Source: Psococerastis gibbosa
Lineage: Eukaryota > Arthropoda > Insecta > Psocodea > Psocidae
NCBI GenBank assembly: GCA_963971405.1
Contig: OZ020486.1
Span: 30,403,419 to 30,467,418 of the forward strand
Length of the DNA stretch: 64,000 nucleotides
Direction: 5' to 3'
Shown: one piece after another, positions 33,744 through 46,700 of the stretch
How the letters are laid out: the number at the start of each line of letters is the position of its first letter
How positions within the stretch are numbered: the first letter of the stretch is position 1
The notes under the pieces: generated by a model
Database searches by the model: none
Seen by the model: the letters and a program-made list of their open reading frames with translations, nothing else
Told to the model about the DNA's origin: nothing
Position numbers and translations under genes: made by a program

Positions 33744-33989
33744 CAGTGGCGGCACTAGAAATTTTAAGGCGGGGGGGGGGGGCATGGAGGGGCATGACTT
33801 CTATCTGGGGGGGCCAATGAAAAAACAAAACATTTTTCATTGGGAGTAGGTATACCGTTCACTAATTCTGCAATTTAACAACATGTAAAATATCTCAAAG
33901 GTGGGGGGGGGGGGCCCCGGAGGTGCCGGAGAAACTGTTGGGGGGGGGGGGGGCAGGCCCCCTCGGGCACCCCTGTAGCGCCGCCACTG
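33744..33989. mobile_element. hAT-type MITE with exact 8-bp target duplication
   Basis: Ends CAGTGGCGGCACTA and TAGCGCCGCCACTG, flanked by CCTATAAC at 33736-33743 and 33990-33997. The interior has three G homopolymers (33771, 33902 and 33940). 246 bp, non-coding. Confidence 0.88.
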
Positions 33990-34156
33990 CCTATAACCAG
34001 TAGCCTATCACGAAAAACCAGATATTTTATATAGCTCCAAAAGAAAAAAAGTCTTGAATATGTGCTCATGTGGCGGGCAATTTATTATGCCTATTTAATA
34101 TTTTCTACTTTTGAAGTGAAACTTCTTATGAAATGGCTTTGAAATTCAGCTGCCTG

Positions 34157-34298
34157 ATTATAATACCGGTATTTATTTAATCCCCTGGTATTAACAATGT
34201 AAACAAACAAATTTTGAATAGCACTTTCCATTATAAAATTATCTTGTTTACATTATTAATACCAGGGGATCCAATAAATAAATACCGGTATTATAATC
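34157..34298. mobile_element. Foldback MITE, related to 40420-40512
   Basis: Arms ATTATAATACCGGTATTTAT and AATCCCCTGGTATTAA pair with their complements at 34260-34298. The centre GTAAACAAACAAATTTTGAA and AATTATCTTGTTTACATT is shared with 40420-40512, although the outer arms differ. Confidence 0.75.
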
Positions 34299-34323
34299 GC
34301 CATGATCAGGCTGCTGATCCGTA

Positions 34324-34722
34324 TAGGCGCGGTTTCCACCGACCTCTAAGTGCAAAATACACATACGGTGACGTGGTAGCAGATATCATTAATAAAGGCG
34401 GGGTTTCCACCGACCTCTCATTGCAGAATGCAAATGACATTGACGGAAATTTTTGTTTTACTCTATGCCATAGTTAAAATTGATCAATGATCATACAGTA
34501 AAATCACAAACAAATAAACTAAAATTAAAAAATGGCGTCATGGGATATGTTAAGTACAAACATTTTAATAGATTTCCATAAAAAGAAAAATTCAAATTTC
34601 CGTCAATGTCATGTACATCCTGCAATGAGAGGTCGTCGGAAACCCCCCTAAGTCTTGAATGTCTGCTACCACGTCACCGTATGTGTATTTTGCACTTAGA
34701 GGTCGGTGGAAACCGCGCCTTA
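34324..34722. mobile_element. Family M MITE, copy 4 (variant ends)
   Basis: Starts TAGGCGCGGTTTCCACCGAC and ends GGTCGGTGGAAACCGCGCCT. The outer block CTCTAAGTGCAAAATACACA replaces the usual CGGCTAGGGCTA at both ends, so the two ends still pair. The interior matches copies 1-3. Confidence 0.8.
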
Positions 34723-35000
34723 TAGTCGGCAGGCAACTTAGTGTTGCAGTTCTCCGCTCAGCGTCTCTGTAGTTTCGCTTGCCTCCGAGTGAGACATACG
34801 ATATGCTCTACGGGCTTTCTACTTTTTCCTAGAGCGTTGTTGCTTTTAAAAATTGATTGACGAATAATTAAAATGCTTCCCTGACTTACAATAGTTCCAC
34901 TTTTATCAAGTGTCTTTACGCCACACCTTGTTTTTATTAATTCATTGTTAAAAAAACAGATATACTGTATCATGTATCATATCACTGTATCATGTATACA

Positions 35001-35390
35001 TAAGGCGCGGTTTCCACCGACCGGCTAGGGCTAAATACAAATACGGTGACTTGGTAACAGACATTCAAGACTTAGGCCGAGTTTCCACCGACCTCGCATT
35101 GCAGAATTGACGGAAATGTTTGTTTTTCTTTTTATAGAAATCTATTAAAATGTTTGTAATTAACATATCCCATGACGCCATTTTTTAATTTTAGTTTGTT
35201 TGTTTGTGATTTTACTCTATGATCATTGATCAATTTTAACTATGGCATAGAGTAAAACAAAAATTTCCGTCAATGCCACTTGCATTCTGCAATGCGAGGT
35301 CGATGGAAACCCCGCCTAAGTCTTGAATGTCTGTTACCACGTCTCCGTATTTGTATTTAGCCCTAGCCGGTCGGTGGAAACCCCGCCTAA
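35001..35390. mobile_element. Family M MITE, copy 5
   Basis: Starts TAAGGCGCGGTTTCCACCGA and ends TCGGTGGAAACCCCGCCTAA. It carries CGGTGACTTGGTAACAGACA and ACTCTATGATCATTGATCAA. Three M copies lie within 2 kb here. Confidence 0.82.
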
Positions 35391-35863
35391 TCAACCGAGC
35401 CACTGTTCCATTTTCCCTAGGAGAATTAGCCAAGTCGCTAATTATGATACCTATACTGAATTCCCAATTATCAAGCCATGCAAATCCCAAGTTAGTAGGC
35501 AAGAAATATGAAAAAGCAACTGTCTTATATTGGAACAATGCATCGTTATTTATAAAACAGACATAAATTTTACGAGTAGACAAAATGTAGACAAACATAA
35601 CCAAAAAGCCTTTACATGTTAGGCCTAGTTGACACGAGTTCAACCGTCACCACAGTTTATGGTTAGAAGACAACATTACTATTTACAATATAATACATAT
35701 GACACATAATGTACAGCTCTATTACACAAGGAAGTTTTTGGTGGAACACTTTAAGATCGGAAAAACTAATGACGGTCTAAATGAAATGAGTTTGTTATAT
35801 AAAACTATCCATTAATACAGTTCTTGGTGATAACTCATATTTAGGCTATACATCAATATTACC

Positions 35864-36264
35864 TTAGGCGGGGATTCCACCGACCGGCTACGGCTAAATA
35901 CAAAAACGGTGACGCGGTAGCAGACGTTCAAGACTTAGGCGGGGTTTCCACCGACCTCGCATTGCAGAATGCAAGTGACATTGACGGAAATTAGAATTTT
36001 TCATTTTATAGAAATCCATTAAAATGTTTGTACTTAACATATCCCATGACGCCATTTTTTAATTTTAGTTTGTTTGTTTGTGATTTTACTGTATGATCAT
36101 TGACCAATGTTAACTATGGCATAGAGGAAGACAAATATTTCCGTCAATGTCATTTGCATTTTGCAATGCGTGGTCGGTGGAAACCCCGCATAAGTCTTGA
36201 ATGTCTGCTACCACGTCACCGTTTTTGTATTTAGCCCTAGCCGGTCGGTGGAATATGTGCCTAA
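35864..36264. mobile_element. Family M MITE, copy 6
   Basis: Starts TTAGGCGGGGATTCCACCGA and ends GGTCGGTGGAATATGTGCCT. The interior carries AACGGTGACGCGGTAGCAGA and TTAGAATTTTTCATTTTATA. Confidence 0.82.
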
Positions 36265-36326
36265 CAGCAGTTAAACATTCTGCTTTCGACCAATATTCCC
36301 TAAGCAGCATTCTATTGGTAAAAGTT

Positions 36327-36520
36327 TATGGCAATGGTGTAATATTATTTAACAACGGGTTAGTTGGACTTACATTGCCTGCTGCTGGCCCATTGAACCC
36401 TGCCCAATGCAATGACCCTTGACCCAATGATTTTTAGATATAATTGGTGCAATTTCCGCGTGAAGTTTATGACCATTTTGCAAAATGGTACGAAGCCTCA
36501 ATGTCAACCTACAATACAAT
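36327..36520 (-). repeat. Palindromic repeat arm plus family G remnant
   Basis: 36327-36420 matches the right arm of 30045-30215 in inverted order. The GCCCATTGAACCCTGCCCAA block is family-G-like, and CAAAATGGTACGAAGC follows. Composite repeat DNA, no gene. Confidence 0.4.
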
Positions 36521-36639
36521 ACAATACAAAAATTAGAGTCCCTGACCAGCCAGAGCCGGATCGACCGTGTCAAACAAAAATAGCCACCCGAGAGGGTTTT
36601 GTACGAAAGAAGGAGGAGGTACTTAGATAGTCCAGCTCC

Positions 36640-37092
36640 TGGGGTCGTACTCATCCAACTGATATAGTGAGGCGTCAATATAATTCTGCTCTTAATGTAT
36701 GTTCTGAAACAAGCTGGATCCAACTGACTTACTAAAAATGGTAGCTTATTGTAAAGCCGGTGTGCAAGTATCGGATAAGAATCCCTCGACTTGTTTAGGC
36801 GACACATAGGCATATCAAACCCTTTTGCCGATCGGGTATTATAGGAGTGCACTGTACTCCGAGCTGGCAATCCAGGATTCATCTTTACGGCCATTAGACA
36901 ATTAAAGACATACTGGCCATGAACAGTGAGGACTCTAGCGGCTTTAAAAAGGGGTCTAGAGTGAGCAAGATACGAACGTTTTGTGACAATGCGGATAGCT
37001 CGTTTTTGTAGTAAGAGTACGTTGCTTACTCCTGCAGAGTGCCCCCATGCCAGTATACCATAATTTATATGGGAATGAAACAGACCATACAC
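36640..37092 (-). pseudogene. LINE remnant, 3' end of the reverse transcriptase ORF
   Basis: An open frame reads FHSHINYGILAWGHSAG, LLQKRAIRIVTKRSY, then HSYNTRSAKGFDMP and AHRLYNKLP, ending about YISWMSTTPGAGL. This order (a 'L.S.l.YGI..WG' block, 'LQKRAIR', then 'NTR') is the post-palm region of jockey/CR1-like reverse transcriptases. It is truncated 5' before any YADD motif. The frame continues into other repeat sequence at its 3' end, which I exclude. Confidence 0.75.
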
Positions 37093-37735
37093 CTACACCG
37101 GCTACAAGCAAAAATCAGCAAGCTGAGAAAAGCTAACCATTGAGACAATGTAACATTGACTTAACAAACGTAACATGACTCAACCAATATCAAGGACTGG
37201 TCTAACTGGAGTTATTTATGTTCAATGCTTTTGGTAGGGCTCTAAAGAGACGGGTTTTCCATGTCACTTTACAGCCCTATAATGTTTATGACATAATCCG
37301 GAAAGCAGTTTAAATGTTACTTGAGGTCAAAGAAAATGAAATTAATTGGATTTAAAGTTAAAATGAAATTATGTTGGCAAATAGTCCAGAAAAAGTATTA
37401 CAAGCCAAAATGCACAATTTAGTACCTACCTATGTCATGTCTAAAAAAAGTTGTTGCTTCACCCATCAATGCTTTTTATTCAGGTTTCAGGTGGAGTGGG
37501 CATGATAGTACGAGTAATTAAGCGAGGCATCCAGATTTTCGCAGTTGCTGATGGAATATCATATATAAAATTAAGAGAAGATAATTAGCCTAATCCCAAA
37601 TTTGCCCCAACCCGGGTTTTTATTCATTTGTTAGGAACCACCACAATAACCTCGTGTAATTGAGCCAACATTATTGAGTCGAGTTAAACTCATGCAAACC
37701 ATCCGAATAGTAACAAAATAAAGGCAATGTGGGGA
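37093..37735. other. Region downstream of the Ig gene, mostly unannotated
   Basis: 37093-37135 is a family G scrap (CACCGGCTACAAGC). On the minus strand AATAAA occurs at about 37618-37624 (plus-strand TTTATT), roughly 115 bp after the Ig gene's stop, and may be its polyadenylation signal. Nothing else was recognised. Confidence 0.4.
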
Positions 37736-40700
37736 CTATATTTCAGCTCGGTCCATACTGTTGGGCTGATAAGGCGAGGACATGTACATGGGTTGGACTC
37801 TGAGTGTGGACGTGTAGTAGGTCCCGCACCCCGAAGGTGGGCACTTGCTCACAATGTTGCCGCGCGCATCAAACAGCTTCTGCGTGATGGCGTGGTCGAG
37901 GCTCGACTGCGGGTTGTCGTAGAACTTGGCGGCTTCGCACCGCACCGGCTGTAAGTCGGACAAGTCTTTCACTACACACTAAAATATCAACAGCTAATCC
38001 ACATCTACTGATGGTCGTGTGCGACTCAGTAGACGGGGACTTTGAGAACTTGCACCGCTTAGCTCCCTCACACCGTCCCTCGCGAGAGAAAGTTCAGTAG
38101 AAAGTGAGATTATCGTTATGCAAGCACAAGGGGTTGACCCCTCGCTGGGATCACGCAGAGTATAATTGAGGCCGGTAGCGCTGCGAAGAGAAAAAACACC
38201 ACCACCATTAGATGACCCCGAAAATTTCTTACCACAACACATGCATCAAGGGTGCCAATCACAAGCAGCAAGCGGTGCAGTGCTCAGGTTTTAACGTACT
38301 GTAGGTGTTAGTCTACTTTGACACACGAACTATGTTCATCCGAAAGGCGCAAAATTACGCCTCATCAGATTGTATCAAAAGCTTAAGTATCAGATTCCAT
38401 GGGATCCATCACCGAGCTCGAAACTTTGGCGATCAGGCAACTCAGTACTGCCAATTTGCCAATTTAGCTGCAATATTTATTTTATTGTATATTTTTTATT
38501 TTATTAATTTATTGTAAATGTGGTAGATAGATTCCAGTATATTCCAGGCCCTTTCCAATAGATATAATAATTCTTATTCATCATTGCATGGCTATTTAAT
38601 TTTTAATAATTAAGTAAAGGTGTTTTGCACTTGCCACTAACGGAACTATCACATTCAAGATCAGCATATATATATATAACAAAATAATAGGGGAGGTATC
38701 GTACGTATGAAAAATTAAAAAAATGATGATTCCTCGTGTTACAAATATTAAAATGATATGGGGTCATTTATGTATGACAGTACACAGTTTGTTCAGGTGA
38801 CAACAAAAACAAATGCGGATTACCATAATAAACTTTATTATTACCGTATTTACAATCAGTATGTGCAATTATGGGTAACAATGATGACGTGCAACTAACC
38901 AACTAAACGGGTCACATGTTACCACGAGTATAAACAATAGGGTCAATTTTTTCCGCATCAATTATAGAATTCAGCATAGGCCTACAAGCGTCAAATCAAC
39001 AATATTTGCAAGTCTTCACCATTGCTAAAATTAACCAGTGAATTCCTGTAGAAGCATGGCTTTGACACTGAGTGTAAAACGGGTGGAAAATGTTGCTATA
39101 AAACTATTTTTTAATTATTACCTAACTACTAATAACTAGTATATTGAATGGCTATCATTGCATATTTTTGTCATTACTTTGGATATTTAAAAAAAAAAAA
39201 AATACAACCCTTTTTCAAAGTTAAAGGAAGTTTCGACAACCGTAAAGAACTTTGTTATGGAATGATTTTTTTTTTTTTTTACAAAAAGGTTAATCGCATA
39301 CAAACAATTCAATGAATGTATCCGATTGACCTCTTCAGTCGCCTCACTAAGTTACCTAACATGTGCTTGTGTCGAGTTACGACACGTCTCCGATCGCATG
39401 GCGTGTAGAGACTCGCACAAGTACAAGCACGCTACCACCTGGCCATCGAAGTCGAAATGAAGATATGGTGAACTGTATGGAGAATTTTATCGGACATATT
39501 GTAGAATCCGCCCAAACAGATTAAAGAGATAGGTAGCTCAAAGATTTCTCTAGAAACATCATCAAATTTTGACGCTTGTCATCGCCTTTTGAACACGAAC
39601 ATCATTAATAGATGTCCACAACACGCATTAAGATAGTACACAGATAATGACAGTAGTAATTAACATAAGTTAGACACATTTCTCATAAAATTGGAAACAT
39701 AAATTAAGTTGGGGGTTACTTAACTACAACGGCGTCCGATGTGATGTCATTAATTTAATGATTCAACATCTCTAACATTCATAACATTATATAGGTACCT
39801 ATACTACATATATTCATATTATTGTCTTTCAATTAAAAATGCTAAAGGTTACTACTTGAGATCAACAAGACAAAGGTTTGCTCACGTAACGATACCCAAC
39901 TGGAAGTTATAGCTATTGTTATACTGTATCACGTACAATTTGAGAGATAAACTATGTAGGGACACAAAAAAAATGCATTATATGGTATGCAACCCATTGG
40001 GCTCCACTTTGTAACATCACTGAAAAAAATACAGACAGTATGCACCTTGCAGAGATATTATTGTGTTATAGAATTGAAAAATTGCTTAAATGAATATGTA
40101 TTTGAAAAAAATAAATGATCTTGTAGACTCAATGGTCAAGCGCAGAATGGCATCGTTTAAGTGGCAATTTTACTGTTAAGTGTAGGTAACCTAAGTGCAA
40201 GTTCTCAACAAAATTTCAAAAGACAAGCATAACAAACACACTAATGTTCCCGTCTCTGCCCAAGGGTCTTCTAGCAATCATCAATCTTCCCATGGAGTTG
40301 TAAGCCGAAAAAATGCATAGAAACAATCCATTCTTAAAAAAAGGTTGGCATCTTAATCAGGCTACTTAATTAAGCCCATCTTCAGGCATAGCACGAGGAG
40401 TGAAGTTAACATAGACCTATATTCCCAAGGTTAAACATGTAAAACAAAAACATTTTTGAATTCAAAGTGATATTCTAAAATTGTTTTGTTTACATTTGTA
40501 ACCTTGGGAATAAGTCAAACTTGGTACATCGCGCTACGGCTACAGGTCCATTATTTCCACCAGTAAATTAAAGTAACCCAACTTTAAAAAATATGCATTG
40601 TACTAGTAGTGCAATAACCAATAATGCATTACTAGGCATAAGGGGTTATGGTGCAGAATTTCAAGTGCTTATCATCAAAATTCACTACCTACTGTACCCA

Positions 40701-43700
40701 ATGTCATAGTTTAAACAAGCAGTAAAATCTGTCCATTCGATAATTAAGAGTTTATATAGGCTATGCCACTAATTTAGTTTTTCACATAGTACGAGCTATT
40801 ACTGTATTACTCTGAAAGGCATAATTTTTAGCAATAAACATTCCTTGTACGCAGTGCTCCTCAAGATCACATCAGACACAAGAGCAGAGATGGTTATTAA
40901 ATAGGTGCTGGAAGGCAGGCTAAACGCACTGAAAATGCATCTTGTATAACAAGGACACATTGTACACCATAGTCGCAAGGGCAGATCTACGGCAACAGTA
41001 CTACTGGCAGATCTGTCATTGGAGCAAAGTCTACTTTAGCAGCGAAAAGTCCCATTTGCTGCAATGACCGATTTTCCAGCAACACTTTTGCCATAGATCT
41101 GCCTTTGTGCATTGGGCCTAAGGGGTGATCACAGGCAACAACAGGAGAGTGCTGACATCAGGGATAGGGGCTGTTCCATATTCAAGTTTCACAGTCAACA
41201 AAAACATAAATTTAACGTGATCCATACTCAACACATAATCAACACAATGGCTGGCCATCAGAAGGGACATGAGGTAAGAGAAGGCCTTTCATTTTTTAAT
41301 GTACACTACTGCAGTATGTACATAGTGTTCTTATGTAATAGCGAGAACCAGCTATACAACCAGAGAACTAAAACCGAGCATGGCTCATAATATACTATAT
41401 ACCATGGTCAGTCGATTTGGCAAGGGTTTCATTGGTAAGCTAGCACCAATTTGGCATTAACTAAAAAAATACCTACCATGGGGATGCAAGTGAGCCTGCC
41501 CACATTAATTCGGCATTACCGATTATTGCCTGGAAGTAGGCCCTAATCAGATCAGATTCTTTTTGTAACAATGGTCTTAAACCATAAACTAACTTCGGCA
41601 ATAGCTCTTCAGAGATCTGGCCAGAATAATAGACGTGTAATCTCAAAGGGGCGCCCTTGGGGCACAGACTCACTTGCATAAAAAGTGGCAGGGCGTGAGC
41701 CTAATCACAACAGGAATTGGGTAGGGAGTTGTGCAGGGGCGTATACAAGACACGTGAGGGAGGTGGTAGCACCATTGCGCCCAGCAGTCTCACTTGCATA
41801 AAAGGGGAGGGGGTTATACTGCGTGACCTATTCACCACAGTCATTAGGGAAGGGGTGTTGTGCAGGGGCGTACTAGACACGCGTGGGGGGCTGAAGCACC
41901 ATTGCGCTCAGTCTCACCTTCATGGCCTCGGGCGACGCACCGCCGTGCGTTATTTGGGCCTGCGGACGGCGGTATATGCTCTCCGCCATTGATGGCACTG
42001 GTTTCCGACCTATTTCACTATTCAAGTCACTTTTTTCACTGAAACACAGAAGAAAAGGAAATTGTCGGCATGAGAACGAACAAGAACATCAAGGTTTTAA
42101 TTTAAAAATTAAATCGCTAAATTCTAAGCGATTATCTTCAAAATGGTAGGAAAAACGTTCGATTTGACAAGACATCACTTACTCGCCTATCTTTATGGTC
42201 AAGTCAGCTGAATGCAAGCTGAAAAGCAGCGTAGAATCCAAAAAAATTCAAAGACATATACAGTACCATACTTATGGAATTTCATTATTATTACACATAC
42301 CTCTCTAAATCTGCAGGCCGGAAGTCACTTCTTCCTAAACAAAAAACAATAAAAATTAGTTAATAAATTTTAAATTAGTTAATGTTGAAAACTACATACA
42401 TAAATACATACAGTATAGGAGTGCAAGCACAAAGTGCCTCCCAATAACTTTATTCATTCCCGGATTTTTCCATTTACAGATTTTTTAAATTTTCCAAACT
42501 AATAGCATCTAGGCTTACAGTGACCTACAGTGTCTATACTTGGTATTCATAAAGATATATGTATAGTAGACCTTTACTCAACTGCAATTGAATAATGAAT
42601 TAACATATTCTAGGCTATGCCAAAGCCAATCTCAATCAGTTGTATCGTAGAAACTGCCGCAGGATCACTTCTTACAGTATGGCTCAAATAGCATTAAAGT
42701 TAAATTATTTTTGAAGGTTGCAGCTGGTATATAGATATGCTATTTACTGCCTTTAATAGCTCAAAAAATGACCTACTTACTGGCAAAACAGCACTTTTCC
42801 CGCCGTACAACATAAATGGCGACGAAAACACACAAAAGAAAGATAAGCAGACACGCAGCAGCGATGCTCAACAACGTTGTCATGGGCACAGGCTCTGCAA
42901 CAAAACGGTACAAATATCAGTTATGGAAGAAACAACTTCCAATGCCATTCGCTTACGAAGCGGTCACTTTTTGGAACTAAACTAACAAAGAACATCACGA
43001 TATTCCACTCCAAAACTGTACGGAACAAAAGCGGTTTGCTTCAAAAGATCACGAGTCTCCACGGTCCAGAGAGCAAAACCGAACGGTGTATTACTATAGA
43101 AGCTGATCTTTCGATTTTTCATTCTAATAGACTCAATAGAAGTCCAGTAAATGTTATGATAAAAACTGTACGAAGGCAATTCAAAAGTTTTTCTCTGGAC
43201 TGTTTTGAAGCTGCACACTTTTCCCCATACAGTTTTCTACAGAGCTGTAATTTAACTGTCCACTATAATAAAATTATAATCTCATGGTTCTTTCAGTCGG
43301 ATAAAAACCAGAAGTTTTTTTGTGAATTTTTTATGTTTCGCCTAATAGGCTGCATACTCACCATGATGCATCATGCTGAGAAGCGTTGTGGTCCACATAG
43401 GCTCTGCAAACAAATACACTCCCATTAATTTGCAATAGCACAAGCTGCGTGACATTGTATAGGCTATACATATAATCCCACCACCATCATACCTTTACTA
43501 AAATATCCTATAATTCAATAAGGAAACTTATCGATTATACTGTACAATAAGGACAAAACAAGAACAGAGAAATACTGGATGGTAATCGTCATATTGTTAG
43601 TTCCAGCTACTACGAATTCTTGATTGGTGCAAAAATGTTGAAGTTGCCAGAAAATGTTGCCATCAGGCCAGTGCAGTCTACAAAACATTAGCCACCCTTC

Positions 43701-46700
43701 CTTCTTAGTAGTTCCGTCTAAGAATGAAAACTCCCAGTCCAGAGTTTTTCTATAAGGAGAGATGGGACATTTGCTACTGCCAAGAATATTTTTTGACATT
43801 CTGGTGCCACACTGACACCTAGACTACGTCTCCTTCAACCACTCGGACAACTCAGAGCATGCCTTGCACAACGGGATTTGTTGTTCTTTTGAAGTGTCCA
43901 ATGCGTACTCCGATTTCTTACGACGTGTCCCAGCCATCTTATGCGTTGCGCTTTTATGAACCTGAGTTATTGTACTCTAGCCCATGGCCATGCCCAAATT
44001 AACAACTGGGCACGGACTTGCTGAGTCTAGCCTCACCAATTTGGAACCTATCAGTAAGCTGGGCGAAAGTCTCGACCCCTCTTTCAAACACACCATAGGG
44101 AACAACCTAATTCATTTCAATTATTTAAATGCATGTTAAAATTCACATAAATTATGCTGCGGGAATCAACAGACTGTGACAGGTTAACAGAGGGATTCCT
44201 GAAATTGAATCATTTAGAGGAAAAACACCCGGATTTCCCGGTAAAGGTAATTCATCAAAAGTTATGAAGATAAAGGACTTTTGGGAGTGACCTATATTTT
44301 TCCAACAAAGAAAGAGAAAGAGGAGAAAGATTGCATGCCCCCGGGCCATTGAAATCCGAAACCGACATTTCCGCTCCGACAACGCCGAAAATGAAACACA
44401 CCGACCAACTTTCCCTAAGATACCATTCTTGGTCAATTACGCACGGAATTTTTGCACGCCTAGTACTCTAGTATATACAGATAAGCAATCAGAAACCATT
44501 TTTCTAATTTAACCGTACGGTAAAACTTGTCTACAAAAATTATCAGGTTATATGCGTGTATAGTATTATTGTATTTCCATAAGCACGATTTCGCATTATG
44601 AAAGGCCTACTTTCATATCAGGCTATATTTTAGTAACGAATTGAGTAATATTGGCGGAATTTGGAAACTACCCAGGCAACAGAGCTATTGCTCAAAGAGT
44701 ATGGAATTATGAAATGGAATTTCAATAATGCATTATATGTGAACATCTTCAGTGGCAAAAGAATTTGTGTAGTACGTAACTTCAATATGAATGCTTACTA
44801 ATATATTGCAAACTAGCCATACTGACTGCCCAGCAATTAAAAGTCATGACACACTTTTTGCCAAAGCAAACATTGCTTAAATAGATTTGTCTTTAAATTT
44901 CTGATCAGACAGTAATTACTAGTATTTTTGCATTTCTTGTCAATCCCTAATGCTTACAAAATAGAACTTGTCAAAACGCAGTAGCTTTAAGGGAAGCCTA
45001 TGAAATATTTAGGCACGAATAGTCAGATAGTATAAGTCGCACACGGGCCCTTGCCTTGCGATATGGACTTAAGAAAACGCTGTAACATGGCATTATTGTA
45101 TTGAATTATTATATTATATTATTATATTATTATTGCAATTAATTAAGAGCGTATGCGTGAATGGCTGACGAGCAACAAAAGCAGGTGCGCAAAGTGAAGT
45201 TAGCAAACAATCTAATTATATACTGTACGAATGCGACAAGCGGCGATAAACCATAAATCATGTGAGTCACATGTAACACAAGTGGCGGATAGAGTGTGTG
45301 CAATGAAGGGCCGTATGTGAGATCCATCTCCGGATCGTGAATGGGCTGAGTACGTTCCCAAACATTTCCCATTGCATAATGGTTCGGTAACTTAGTATTC
45401 GTGCCACCATGATAGTCAAATGAGCGACCCCACGGCGACGAGACTCGCTATCACATAAAAATCACTCCCACCTCGTGTCGGTAAACTTGCAGAAAATATG
45501 AATCTGACGGATAATGTCGTCTTCCGCCATGAACTGGAATAGGTTAAACATGGCGGGAGGAGGTTAGAAGTATCCGTTTGGATTTCACCTTCTGACACAT
45601 GGTGGGAATGCTAATGGGAACAGGGCCCTCACAGTAAAAGATTCGAAGCACCGAGTTCTAGCTAGGCATCGCATTACTCTTCAACATCCTCAGTGGAACT
45701 TCGGCGATGTGTTGGGTAATCTTACCGACAATCGATTCCAATGCGGGTTGTCCATGCTTTGGAGTCAGGTAAAACGTCGCAGCAGACAAATTAGTCCGTC
45801 ATATTTACCTGACTACTCGGATCACCCTTGATGGAGTGAAGGCCAAAATCATGCAGTCTCCTTCAAGGTTTCTAGGTTTTAGTCAACAGCACCCGCAACG
45901 TAACAACAACAGCCCCAACAACACTTACCCCTGACAATGAGCTGCACCGGATGCCTGTCCTCGCCCCGGTCATTTTCGACGTGGAGGTAGTAGGCTCGCG
46001 AGTCGCCCGGCTCAGCGTCCGTCACGTACAGCTTCGCCTCGAAGCAGTCCTCGCGTTCGTCCTCGACCAGCTCGGCGCGGAACCGGCCGAACGACTTGCC
46101 GGTCTCGACCAGCTCGGAGCCCCACTGCCAGGACGCCCGGCGCGGACGCGGGTCTGAGCAGAATACGAGGCCGAGAAGGGCTTCCTCGCCCCGAACTGCT
46201 AGCACCTCCCTGCTACCCGTATGCCGAAGTACCTGAGGTTTACCTGAAATGAGAATAAATCGTGACTAATGACAGTTGACTGGCACTGAGCAAATGTAAG
46301 ACGCAGTATACTTAAATATTTGTTTTCGCTAGCTTTACCAACGATGGTAAGAGGCACCCTAAGTATTTATTTGTTGTCTCGATTTCAAAAGAAACCTTCA
46401 ATGTATGAAGCAACTGAATTTATGGGAACGTTGTTGGAGCTTCTAAAAAAATGTACTTTATAGAGAACAAGCAAGATTGAAAGAGATTGCCACATTGAAC
46501 ATATAGTACGGGGAGAAGCATGGAGAAATGGGAACACATAAGAGCGAGGGATTTTGTGTAAAACTGCGGCGAAAGAGAGTTTGTGTGTTAAGAGTTCTGT
46601 CAACACAATATCGTAATTCAACTGTGTAAGCCTCATTTCCTATGCATATATTCACGACTTAGCAACAGCTTTTTGTCAAATTCTTAGGGAAACAAAGTCA

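Noticed and set aside
33771-33954. Long G runs as a regulatory G-quadruplex cluster
   Set aside because: The runs recur at fixed places in hAT MITEs and family H, so they are explained as transposon sequence; exact lengths may also be unreliable.
37994-38242. 82-codon minus-strand frame just 5' of the last Ig exon, fairly GC-rich
   Set aside because: It ends in a stop before the acceptor at 37979, I see no family resemblance, and the exon chain is in phase without it. An alternative last exon is possible but unsupported.
38305-38517. Plus-strand frame YFDTRTMFIRKAQNY... as a LINE C-terminus
   Set aside because: The NTR-like motif is not present and the rest does not fit; not enough to call.
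42877-43428. 183-codon plus-strand open frame
   Set aside because: It runs antisense over the membrane exon of the Ig gene and its short copy, has no family resemblance, and looks like chance plus shadow coding.
45951-46157. 68-codon plus-strand frame in GC-rich DNA
   Set aside because: It is antisense to the third Ig exon, whose frame has Ig hallmarks and correct splice sites.
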